Shown: positions 53,759-63,627 of the stretch, piece after piece
Layout of the letters: every line of letters starts with the position of its first letter
Numbering within the stretch: position 1 is the first letter of the stretch
From: Ophiobolus disseminans
Lineage: Eukaryota; Ascomycota; Dothideomycetes; Pleosporales; Phaeosphaeriaceae
Length of the DNA stretch: 64,000 nucleotides
Assembly (NCBI GenBank): GCA_010093685.1
Contig: MU006231.1
Coordinates: forward strand, 172,428-236,427
Direction of reading: 5' to 3'
Position numbers and translations under genes: made by a program
The notes under the pieces: model-generated
What the model was told of the DNA's origin: nothing
Database searches by the model: none
The model's input: only the letters and a program-made list of their open reading frames with translations

Positions 53759-55822
53759 TCAAGCAATGACGAAAATCTCATCTTCGCTTAATTTCGCAGC
53801 GTCCCTTTCACACTGCTTCATCAGATGCGGAATGTATGCAGGGCAACAGAACTCGGCATGCCCGCTTCCATGCTCCGAAAAAGGTGTTGGGGAGTCGTTT
53901 GGCCATCGGAGGACATATAGAGGTTCTCCGCCGTAGGAGGCGCCGACTTTGTCGCCGGCTTTGAGTCCTGGATGTGCAGTCCTGAAGCGTCCGCCGGTAG
54001 TACTGAAGAAGGAGTGACCAGCAAGTTTTGAAATCTGACCGCCGAAATCCCATGCTTTGGATCGCCTTTGCTCAGATAAACTGTCGAGGTACGAAGGTGC
54101 TCCTGTCAGAGAAATCATTGCGTTGCGATATGAAACATCCATGGTGCTCGAGCAGCGGTCATCCATAAGAAGGCATACGAGGAACTCTGGCGGGATGTCC
54201 GTATCATCATTCTCTGTTCCACCATATATACGGCGAGCAAGAGCAAGAGCCTGGTTGGACACCTCTAATACAACCCTATGTAAGGGGTTGTTCAAGACCA
54301 AATCAAAATTAAACGCAAACCAATAGCTCTTAGCCCCAAGCAAGCGTGAGTGTTCCACAACTTCTGATATTACATCTACAACAAACCCGCTAATCTGAAG
54401 CAGATTGTCATTTTCCGCGGTCGAGATGAATTTTGAAGGGTGGTTCATAAGTTCAGAGACATCCAGCTGGCCTTCTTGCTCGTCGGTCTTAGAGCAAAGA
54501 AGAGACTGTTTAAATGAGTGTTGCCTGTTGATTGGATTGTTCCATATACCATCGAGGAACATCAAGCAGGCGGCCTGCCCTGAAAGGTCTGGACACCACG
54601 ACGGGAACCGTTCTCTATGCTGGTTTATAGAGTGAGATATATTCAGCAAAGACAGTGGTCGGGCCTCCCTTGTGGAACACACTCTATCTGTACTTGCGGA
54701 ATTTTCATGCAGTAACAGGCTCTTGCTTGTGATAACTGGACGGTTAAGGGAAATTTTCGCAAACCGAACATGTGTTTTCCAGTACTCTGTGCGACCCTCA
54801 TCGCTGTGGTCAATGAAGGGCAGTAGATGGCCCTGAAGCTCCTCGTTGAGCAATCCCACAATGGCCCAAACTCTGTCCACTGGTTCTTGCACGTAACGTG
54901 ACCGGAGATCGTGTAGAAGCCTTGGTAGGTTGAGCATATCTAAACCAGAGAAAATGATGGGTCCCGTTTCTCTGTGAGGACGAGTTGCGCTATCGCTTAG
55001 CGGAACGACCGTTTGGTTTCGAAAATGCCTAACCGCTCTACAAGCCGCAAACGCTATGTCTTTCAAGTGTGTATTACCCAGGGCACAAGCTACCTCTTTC
55101 GAAGTGTACGTTACGTAGCTGCTGTGCGCATAATGACCCTTGTCCACAAACTCGAAAAGATCATCGACATCGACGTAGTGAGACCCGCAAAGGAGGGCTG
55201 CTTGATTTGCAAGAACCACTTCTTGGAACGTCCAAAGCCGTTTAAACCAGTCGTGGTTCAGTAAGTGGAACAATTCTGACCAGAAATGATCATAGTCTGG
55301 AGGCCACTTCTCTCCTCTCCAGAATTTATCGTGCGTCCAGATTTTGGGCCTCCAAATCTTAGCCAGCTCAGCAACTCTTGGAAAATCTGTCATGAATGCT
55401 CGCGTTTCCGGTATCGATGGACCGAACCATATGATCACTTGGCTTGCGCGCCTGTAGATGCGTTGCATGAGCCGTATCTGCGAAGCTTTCTCAATTTCGT
55501 CTTCTTGATTAATACAGATCGCATCGATCCAAAGTGGTCGATCCGGGTTCGGTCGGTCAAGACGAAGGTGTGTGAGCATCTCGTTAGTCGATGGCGATAC
55601 ACGAAGCTGGCCCTTATTGCAGATAACCTCTATTGAAACAGGGGCGTTACCCCAGACGTAAGACATGACATCAAAATATGGCGTGATGGAGAGGTCTAAC
55701 GATTGCGTGGTGAGATGGATTGCACGTGAGTGAGAACTCCAATCAATCGTGAGTAAACGGATCTCTCCGGGTCTCAGTCGCCGACTTGGGTATGGGGAGC
55801 TGCGTGCTGATGAGGCCGACAT
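53759..55822 (-). CDS. Heterokaryon incompatibility (HET) domain protein
   Basis: This is a single-exon 687-residue protein with an N-terminal HET domain. The hallmark blocks are FDVMSYVWGN (~50-60), RPLWIDAICINQEDEIEKAS (~95-114) and IRLMQRIYRRASQVIIWFG (~116-134). HET domains are related to TIR folds and act in fungal allorecognition and programmed cell death. The C-terminal ~450 residues have no recognised repeats; two late blocks (HSFFSTTGGRFRTAHPGLKA and GDKVG) match the usual C-terminal motif of this family. The frame is intact. It stands alone, flanked by intergenic DNA. Confidence 0.92.
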   Translation of the reverse strand: MSASSARSSPYPSRRLRPGEIRLLTIDWSSHSRAIHLTTQSLDLSITPYFDVMSYVWGNAPVSIEVICNKGQLRVSPSTNEMLTHLRLDRPNPDRPLWIDAICINQEDEIEKASQIRLMQRIYRRASQVIIWFGPSIPETRAFMTDFPRVAELAKIWRPKIWTHDKFWRGEKWPPDYDHFWSELFHLLNHDWFKRLWTFQEVVLANQAALLCGSHYVDVDDLFEFVDKGHYAHSSYVTYTSKEVACALGNTHLKDIAFAACRAVRHFRNQTVVPLSDSATRPHRETGPIIFSGLDMLNLPRLLHDLRSRYVQEPVDRVWAIVGLLNEELQGHLLPFIDHSDEGRTEYWKTHVRFAKISLNRPVITSKSLLLHENSASTDRVCSTREARPLSLLNISHSINQHRERFPSWCPDLSGQAACLMFLDGIWNNPINRQHSFKQSLLCSKTDEQEGQLDVSELMNHPSKFISTAENDNLLQISGFVVDVISEVVEHSRLLGAKSYWFAFNFDLVLNNPLHRVVLEVSNQALALARRIYGGTENDDTDIPPEFLVCLLMDDRCSSTMDVSYRNAMISLTGAPSYLDSLSEQRRSKAWDFGGQISKLAGHSFFSTTGGRFRTAHPGLKAGDKVGASYGGEPLYVLRWPNDSPTPFSEHGSGHAEFCCPAYIPHLMKQCERDAAKLSEDEIFVIA

Positions 55823-56387
55823 TGAACGACTATAAGGTACTGTGTGTAAGTCGTGTTTGATTCGACGTATCCGAATTTGGGAGATGTCTTTGGAGCGTGA
55901 GAATGCCTGGTTTGGCTTGGAATGTTAGAATCTCCGGTGGTTCGAGAAGAGGGAATTGAAGAGATGGAGTGCGGGGTAAGACTGTGCGAGCTGCGCCTTC
56001 CATATACTTCCCTAAGGCTGGGCGACAGCTACCCACCTGTACATCATCGCTTAGGAAAGCGTGCCACAGCCTGATGCATCCATCAATCATGCCACCAGGC
56101 TAGAATGAGAAACAGGGCAAACTCTTTATCTGACCTGCAGACACAGCTAGCGACTCGCGTTGGGCATTTTCTTCGCATAAACGAAATGTGTTATCTGCAC
56201 ACTCCTCAGTTCTCAAAAGAATCGCACAAATGTGAGGGCTGCTAGGTTTGATCCTTTGAACCAGAGGGGACGCCATGTGTTCAACTTGGGGCAGTAACGA
56301 TGATTGTCGTGACACCATGAGGTAATTGAAGAACACGGCATTCATTCCTGACATGTACAAAACTTAACAGAAAAAGCCGACTACCAT
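55823..56387. other. Intergenic, HET gene promoter
   Basis: This 565 bp lies upstream of the HET gene and downstream of NDUFA12, both on the minus strand. No gene is seen. Confidence 0.45.
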
Positions 56388-57127
56388 TTACTGTCGTGCC
56401 TTGGCAACTGGAGTCCATGCTGAGTACTTGTTCTTGACTCTGTCGGAGGTTAATGTGCATCCAAATTCGAAAACCTCATCTGAACATACGTGCTGTATGG
56501 TTTGTACCCAGATCGGCTCCAAGTCAAGGTCGGCCTATGCTCCTTGGGCTCCCAGACGCGGACTTGACGTTGCAAGAGCTTGTCTGTGGCAGGCGACTTA
56601 TCGACCATGTATGACATCCAAGCATGCCATCCGGGCTCAATTTGAGAGCTACCGTGACGTTAGCCAACGCTCTTGCATGTGCATGATGTGACATACGGAT
56701 CGAACTCGTGGTCCTTGTAGTCTACCCAGCGCGTCCTCACTGCCACTTATCAGTCGCTGTCCCGGATTGCCACGTGGCTCCAGCTTACAGGGCAACTCTT
56801 CCTCTAGGTTCTCGAAGAACTTGTTGCCGTACTTGTCCATGCCGATCAACGTTCCGGCTTTGGTATCACCTGTGCCCAGTCAGTCCCTGCAATCTTCCCC
56901 AATAAGCTCATCCGCGCGTACCGATGTTCTGTATGAGCGGGCAACCTCAGTCAGCGGGTCTGCGCGTGGCGGTGAGAGCGTTCGGGAGGGTGCGTACCGC
57001 CATTTGATGGCCATATTCCTACAAAGAGGGGTTAGTCAGCATAGAAGAGTCAATCGGAGTTGGATAGAATACTCGCCTTAATACCGATCCTGCGCAGATT
57101 GCGCAATGTCCTCATCAGCGTCGACAT
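56388..57127 (-). CDS. NDUFA12: Mitochondrial complex I subunit NDUFA12 (B17.2)
   Basis: Seven exons, in transcription order: 57077-57127, 56998-57018, 56922-56928, 56789-56869, 56697-56739, 56490-56648 and 56388-56439. They sum to 414 nt, exactly 138 codons (137 residues). The protein reads MSTLMRTLRNLRRIGIK, EYGHQMA, NIGDTKAGTLIGMDKYGN, KFFENLEEELP, LRTRWVDYKDHEFDPS, QIEPGWHAWMSYMVDKSP and ends in VKNKYSAWTPVAKARQ. These are the diagnostic blocks of the NDUFA12 family, an accessory subunit of the NADH:ubiquinone oxidoreductase matrix arm. Exon 3 is only 7 nt (AACATCG), and the first intron has a GC donor (AAG then GCGAGT). Because of the short exons no long ORF marks this gene. Full closure of the frame makes the model strong. 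Confidence 0.9.
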
Positions 57128-57279
57128 GGCTGCGTTGTCTACTTGATCGCCGTCCCTCGGATGTTGAAGCTCGATTGACGGCGCCAAGCATGGATTCGCG
57201 CTTTGCCCCAATCAGCGCTAGCTTCATAATCCCTGTCGTATGAAGCGCATCAAAACTTCAGGAGAAGGCCATCACGATC
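57128..57279. promoter_or_regulatory. Shared divergent promoter NDUFA12 / PGS1
   Basis: Only about 152 bp separate the two start codons (up to ~180 if PGS1 starts at a later ATG). Both products act in mitochondria, so the two are probably co-regulated. No specific factor site was identified. Confidence 0.55.
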
Positions 57280-59232
57280 TTGACAACGGCGAATGTCTGT
57301 CACATGATGATAATACGAGGCTTGATCAGGGCACAAGCGCCCAGAATCGCGTCAAGAAGAATCTTTCGAGTCCCCAATCGGCCCATAAGGACAGCGAGAA
57401 GATACTCGACTTCGCACACGCCTCCCATGGCTTCATCAACACCTCAAAGTCAAGCTTTGATGCTGGCTACCATTACAACAGATCTCGATAAGATCGCACC
57501 GAGATTCGAGATTCAGCCAGATCAGATCACTATCATCCAGACACCTACAGAGTTCTATGAAACGCTCAAAGTAGGTTCATTTCCCAGTTCCGCCTCTCTA
57601 TGCGCCATGCTTTTCTTGCGTGCATCTCTCGTCTACGTGTTTCTTCCGCACGAGTCAAACAACCTCTAGCGATGGTCTAAGACAGTATCCCTTCTTTGCA
57701 AATCAACCCCTACCTGTTTGAATGTTTTGTCGTTCTTGTTTCCCTGCTCAGCCTTGTATACTACGTGCAACGACAGCATCAAACTTTCATACCATAACCT
57801 ACATCAGGTTCGCAGCCATATATGAGCCCTTGCGTAGACGTCGTACTAACTTACCCAGGACAAAATCTCAAAAGCTCAACGTCGAATCTACCTTAGCACG
57901 CTCTACATTGGCAAAACCGAGCATGAGTTCATATCGACAATCCAAAAGGCCCTGGCTGCTAACCCCAATCTTCGCGTCTCGTTCCTCACAGACTCTCTTC
58001 GGGGTACTCGAGAAACTCCAGAGCCTTCATCGGCATCCCTCCTGACGCCTCTTATTTCCGAGTTTGGGTCTGATAGAGTCGAAGTGCGCATGTACCACAC
58101 GCCCAATCTCACCGGTCTGAGGAAAAAGTACATTCCCAAGCGAATCAACGAAGGCTGGGGTCTCCAGCATATGAAGCTATATGGAGTTGACGATGAGATT
58201 ATCATGTCCGGGGCAAATCTCTCAAGCGACTACTTCTCCAACCGCCAGGACAGATATCACCTCTTCCACTCAGCAGAGCTCACAGACTACTTCGCCAAGA
58301 TTCATGCCGGTGTCGCAAGCCTCTCCTTCGACCTACAACCCTCCGACGCCCCAGACTCCGGCGGCTACACCATGTCCTGGCCGGCCTCCAACCCGGCTCC
58401 CTCGCCCCTCGCCTCGCCCTCAAGGTACAAAGACGCCGCAACAAAACACCTCAGCCACCTGCTCACGCCCACAAACTCTCCAGCCCCAAATCCCAACGCG
58501 GAAAAAGCAACAACAACAATCTACCCCATCCTCTCCCTCGTCCCCCTCCTCCCCACATCCACTGAACTCCCCGCCCTAACATCCATCCTAACACACCTCT
58601 GCCACGCCCCACTACAAAATTCATCCTGGACCTTCACAGCCGGGTACTTCAACATGACGCCCTCCTTCCGCCGGCTGCTACTTTCCACACGCCCCGCATC
58701 CGGCACCGTCCTCACTGCGCATCCCCACGCAAACGGCTTCTTCGGCAGCAAAGGCGTCTCGGGAATGCTTCCAGACGCATACACCCACCTCGCCAAACAA
58801 TTCCTCATGAAAGTGCGCCACGAGCGCCTGGATGACAGCATCGTGTTGAAGGAATGGAAGAAAGGGAAAGTGGGCGAGGAAGGTGGGTGGACGTATCATG
58901 CAAAGGGGTTGTGGGTTACGTTTCCATCTCATCCTCCTACAACAACCACTACCTCCTCGGCTTCGACAAAGGTGGAGCAAGAAGATCCAAGTCTAACAGT
59001 CATCGGCTCAAGCAACTACACCAAGCGCAGCTACAGCCTCGATCTAGAAGCGAACGTCGTGATCGCGACGTCGGATGCGGGACTGAGACGTAGACTGGGC
59101 GAGGAAGTTAAGTGGTTGGGCGAACATGCGCGGGCGGTGGATGAGGCTGAGTTCGAGAAGCCGGAGCGGAGAGTGGGGTTGAGTGTTAGAGTGAGTATGT
59201 GGCTTGTACGAGTGTTGGGCGGTGCGCTCTAA
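57280..59232 (+). CDS. PGS1: Phosphatidylglycerophosphate synthase, mitochondrial
   Basis: The enzyme makes phosphatidylglycerophosphate from CDP-diacylglycerol and glycerol-3-phosphate, the first committed step of cardiolipin synthesis. Exons 57280-57570 and 57859-59232 join FYETLK to DKISKAQRRIYLSTLYIGKT in frame (up to 554 residues). It belongs to the phospholipase D superfamily: the first HKD motif is HMKLYGVDDEIIMSGANLSS, and the second is the family's degenerate YHAKGLWVTF with IGSSNYTKRSYSLDLEAN. The N-terminus is Arg-rich and free of acidic residues (MIIRGLIRAQAPRIASRRIF), a mitochondrial presequence; start codons at 57280, 57304 or 57307 are all possible. The 288 nt intron is the longest in the window. 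The coding region is C/A-rich in its middle part (58,340-58,640). Confidence 0.92.
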
Positions 59233-59510
59233 ACCAGCGGAGTCTATATACGCACTTCGTCGATACAACGGTGAAATGTACGAGTACGTGTTTTTCCATA
59301 GTGGAGAGAGCAGAACGCATATACTAGTTCAATGAAAGATTCGCGAGTACGAAAAAGACTATGTCAAGTGGGGTATCTAGATTGAAAGTCCAAGACGACA
59401 AGAGCTCAAGGAAATCCGGCTTGCGCAGCTGTCCTGTATATTCCCTATACCGTGTAACTCCCAAAAGGCAAATCCTAGCCCCATGTTAGTGCGCCACGGA
59501 TCCTGTACAA

Positions 59511-61213
59511 TCACTCCTTTTCTATCAAACACTTCCTCTTGACGCGCCAGATGACGAGCCCTCGGTCACCGACGACTCGGCCCAGGGTCTCCCAGACGCC
59601 GTCTTGCTCAAAGTCCATGTCGTCGAGGTTGAGATGCCGTGGATAGCTCCATGCTTCGTCGAGTGTAATTTCATTATCCGAGTCGGGACGCGGATAGGAT
59701 TTTTGGAGTTGTGCTGACCGAGGAGCGATCAGGTATGTTGCCGGACGAACAGCACCTGGCTGATAGTGTTTTGAGCAGCTCGGTAAAGCCTCGGTGACTT
59801 CTTCGAGCATCATCTCTCGCGTAATGCCCATGAGGTCGATGGTGGTTAGGTTCTCGTTCTTGCCATTTAGCAGCCAGATGGGTGGACTGTAGGTTTTCCA
59901 CCAGAAGGCGTTGCTGACCACTTCGTCTGTCTTCGCGATATGCATTTGAACCGGGACAATGCCGCCCTGGTGATAGACGCCCATCAGCATGCCCATAGCC
60001 AGGTTGAAGATGACCCAGATCGCGATCCATACTTTTTCAAAACGGGGAGCCGGTAGTCGGATCGAGGATAGGAGGAGCGGGACGGCCGGCAGGAGGAATC
60101 GGGCCTCTTGATGTGAGAATAGGCTGAGGAGGGCCGTGCCGGAAAGCGCCGAAATGACCATCGGGCTCATGTGGCGCCGGCGCAGAAAGAATAGCAACGG
60201 GAAGGCCGGGCCGAGCAGTTGTGCAAGATTGATGAGACCGTGCTGATACCATGGATGGATGCCATGGAGCGCAAGATTTGCAGGGTTGGAGTTGTACTTG
60301 AAATTGTTGAGCGGGGTAATGATGGGGCTGTCGAAGACTTTCGCGAAGTGGAATTCGCCAGGGGTATAGAACGCCGTGTCCACGCAGATGGCAATGAATG
60401 CTGTAAAAAAGGCGAATGCGGCAAGAAAGACAAAGGAGAAGGGTCTGTTCATGTTAGAATTACTTCACATTAGACGACGGCGAGTACGTACTTTCGCCGA
60501 AAGTGGAACAGCAGGTTCAGTGCCGGAATGACGATGAAGGCCGGAAATGTGATACGATTGAACACCCCAACGACCATCATGGCGCCCAGTATAGAAGAGG
60601 CCAAGATGCCAGAGCGCTTCTGCACCTTGTGTTAGCTGCATGTCCCGCAACCGGCAGGCGGACCTAAGCGAGCACTTGCCTTGTCGTCCACGATCCTCTG
60701 TATCAACACCAGACTCCAGCTCACCAGCAGCGTCTCGAGGCTGTTGGAGAAGGTATGTGTCTGGAAGGTCCACGTCACATACGAAGACGCCACCAGCGGC
60801 ACGGCGACGCGTCGGGCGCGCGGGGATGCAACAAGCTCGTGGACGGCCCAGTCCTCCATGACGACGCTCAGGGTGAGCATGAGTATGCGCAGTGTCCAGT
60901 ACACCACCGAGGGCGACACCTCATAGCCGAAGCCCTCCCAGAGCCAGCGCAGGATGTACATGGGCCAGCCGTAGGCGAGCCATAGCGGGAAGGTGCTGCG
61001 AATGGGGTTGGCGGAGGTGAACTCCCATGTCTCGTGGACGGGGTAGGAGAAGACGCGTCCTGCTTTGTTAGAGGCGGTGCGTAGATGCAGTCCTGGGTAC
61101 TCACCGGCGATAACCTCGGGGCCCTGGAAGTTCTCGTCGGGGTGCAGGTAGCTCGGCGACAGGGCAAAGTAGACGCGCACGAGGATCAGCAGGAAGTAGA
61201 CTCTCCTCCACAT
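59511..61213 (-). CDS. SMP3: GPI mannosyltransferase 4
   Basis: This family GT22 enzyme adds the fourth mannose to the GPI anchor in the ER membrane. Exons (61105-61213, 60680-61062, 60492-60619, 59511-60444) total 1,554 nt, closing to 517 residues. The N-terminus has the GT22 signature YLHPDENFQGPEVIA after a signal-anchor helix. Further marks are ANPIRSTFPLW, THTFSNSLETLLVSWSL, FNRITFPAF, the YNSNPANLALHGIHPWYQHG loop and SHQEARFLLPAVPLLL. Many hydrophobic helices are present. The second intron (60620-60679) is a GC-AG intron with donor AAG|GCAAGT. The ATG inside ORF text at 60452 lies in an intron and is not the start. The gene is divergent from SKP1. Confidence 0.9.
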
Positions 61214-62370
61214 GGTGTCTGCGAGTGCGGTGCGCCGTTCGAGTGTGTGGCGGGGCTGCGCAGGGGCATGTCTGGCATCTGTTGTTGTCGTCGCGGCGCA
61301 TTCACAAAAAAACAGGGCCAGCGAGACTTTTAGGCTGCTTGTTGTCAAACGTCTGCACGCGCGGTAAAAGGGGGGCCGATGACGAAGAACGAATGATTCG
61401 TGCGGCAGGGCGATTCGTGCACCGCGAAACTCTGCGACTACATGCTGTTCAAGAGGGAGAGTTTGGGATCCGCACACCCCATCAGGCGACTTGGTCAGAC
61501 GTGATGTGGCTGCAACCGACCATTTCGGACTCGGACTTTAGCCTCGGCGGTCCGCATTCGACGCGCTGCTCACGTGACTGGGCAGATCCTGGGGTCACAA
61601 CTCGGACCTTGGAACTTCGGGATTGGAATGTTGTGGTGATCCTAATTATAAACACCGTGTTTGTTACGCATAAACTTCTGACTCCCAGTGACATCTGAGA
61701 GAGCACAGGTTCAGCCACGTTGACTTGCGAATATGGCCACGTTTAGCTTGTGTAACAGCGGAAGCTCCAAGGCTACAGCGATCACTTGGGACCCCATCGT
61801 GGAGCATCCAAATGCACTCACAATGCCATTGCAAGTGCAGCGGGATGTTTCAGGCAGAACTGTGGCTCAGCCTTTGTCTTCCAGAATGTGCTCTGCGGCA
61901 CGGCGGAGTCACTGCAGAGCGGTACCGCAAGGGCGCAAACGTGGATCAATTGCGCTGGACCGACAAACACCGCGAATTTCACAGCGCCAGAGCCTGCATA
62001 CTGTGAATAAAAAGGATAACGCGCCTCTGCCCTTGAAAGCAAATCGCCCTTTTGGCCAAGCAGAAAGCAGCAAGCGGGCTGTTTCGCGTGACAAGGCACT
62101 CTTTGACTGCAGCCTTGCCCTTTGCCGCTTTGGGTCCAAGCTGCTCCGCCCACGGTTGCTCTTGCTTTGCTGCCTTCGTTCACCTCACCAAACGGACCCT
62201 CCCCTCACGCACCTGCCCCCATAAATACCACCCGGCCTCCGCCCCAGAGCTTCCTTCTCCACACTACGACACACGACTCACCCACCAGAAGCTCAACTGC
62301 GCATCCACACCCGCACACACAGCAGCTTACCCCGCCTCTTCTTACGACTTACTATACTACAACCGCCAAC
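61214..62370. other. Divergent promoter region SMP3 / SKP1
   Basis: This 1.16 kb lies between SMP3 (-) and SKP1 (+). The ORF text upstream of the SMP3 ATG continues in frame but has no GT22 similarity. A CA/CT-rich leader precedes SKP1. Confidence 0.45.
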
Positions 62371-62980
62371 ATGTCGGGAGCTACAGATACATCGACAACC
62401 ATCATCCACCTCACTACCTCCGATAACCAGCCCATGAAGGTGGAGCGGAAGGTAGCTGAGCGATCCATCCTCATCAAGAACTTGCTCGAGGATCTCGGCG
62501 GCGACAACGAGGAAGCCATCCCCATCCCCAACGTACGTCGCACTCACCTCCATCGCAACATACACGTGACTAACAGCACTAGGTCAACGAGGCTGTCATG
62601 AAGAAGGTTGTTGAGTGGTGCGAGCATCACAAGGATGACCCAGCTGCCGCCAACGATGACGACTCGGACTCGCGCAAGAAGTCGACCGACATCGACGAGT
62701 GGGACCAGAAGTTTATGCAGGTCGACCAGGAGATGCTCTTCGAGATTATTCTCGTACGTACCCTTACCCGTGTTTTGAAGTGTCCCAGTGCTAACTTTCA
62801 CAGGCTGCCAACTACCTCGACATCAAAGCCCTGCTCGACGTCGGCTGCAAGACCGTCGCGAACATGATCAAGGGCAAGTCCCCCGACGAGATCCGCAAGA
62901 CATTCAACATCCAGAACGACTTCACCCCAGAGGAGGAGGAGCAGATCCGCCGCGAGAACGAGTGGGCCGAGGACCGCTAA
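62371..62980 (+). CDS. SKP1: SKP1, SCF ubiquitin ligase adaptor
   Basis: The adaptor links cullin-1 to F-box proteins in SCF E3 ligases and also serves at kinetochores. Exons 62371-62532, 62583-62753 and 62804-62980 total 510 nt (169 residues), normal for fungal Skp1. The BTB/POZ part reads ERSILIKNLLEDLG and NEAVMKKVVEWCEHHKDDP, followed by an acidic loop. The C-terminal F-box-binding part is DQEMLFEIILAANYLDIKAL, then LDVGCKTVANMIKGKSPDEI and RKTFNIQNDFTPEEEEQIRR, ending ENEWAEDR. Intron junctions all close in frame. Confidence 0.97.
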
Positions 62981-63627
62981 GCGTTGGTGCTAAGGCGCCT
63001 CCTGTAGTCTGCGCGAGCATGGTGGTAGTGTAGTCTGAGCACGGCCGGCACCTTTGCTGTCTGGCATCTGGAGTTTCGGCGTTCTTGCAGTAGTGCGAGG
63101 GCATCCAGGCTATGATATGGGCCGCTTTTGGCGATAGTTTCACGGCACATAGCTGAGCATCGCTCGATCAAAATTAAAACAACATAATTACATCTAGCTG
63201 TGCATTGCAGAGTGAGTGACTCATGTGGTGACTCCATCAAACATGGGTCTCCACGGACATACTCACATGTTTATGGTAAGTGTTCGCAAAGAGGAACACA
63301 GCTGACAAAGACCTCCACCACGTCACTGATACCAACCGCCAGTGTCTATGCGAGTACTGCGGACTCTGTTTGACAGCGGGTGAATACTCAAGCCTATCGA
63401 CAACACATATATGCTCAGTCCAAAGGCTGCTACGTCTCACGCCAGTATGCTATCAAAAACTGTCATAGCTTACGCAAATATGCAATCAATTGATGGATCT
63501 CGAGAGGGGAGATGCTCATGCCTAGATGGAACTGAAGCCACCTCTCCCAGCGACATATCTACACCCCTACTTTTCCCCTGCATAAACGCCTCAAGCGTAC
63601 ACACAGCATACTCCCCTCCGCACACAT
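62981..63627. other. Intergenic between convergent genes
   Basis: This 0.65 kb holds the 3' ends of SKP1 and PDX1. No gene is seen. Confidence 0.5.

Noticed and set aside
57019..57075. GT-AG alternative for NDUFA12 intron 1 (donor GTATTC)
   Set aside because: It makes exon 2 read RIWPSNG instead of the conserved EYGHQM block.
61214..61477. In-frame N-terminal extension of SMP3 by ~88 codons
   Set aside because: The GT22 protein conventionally starts at the membrane anchor MWRRVYFLL; the upstream text is low-complexity and unlike the family.
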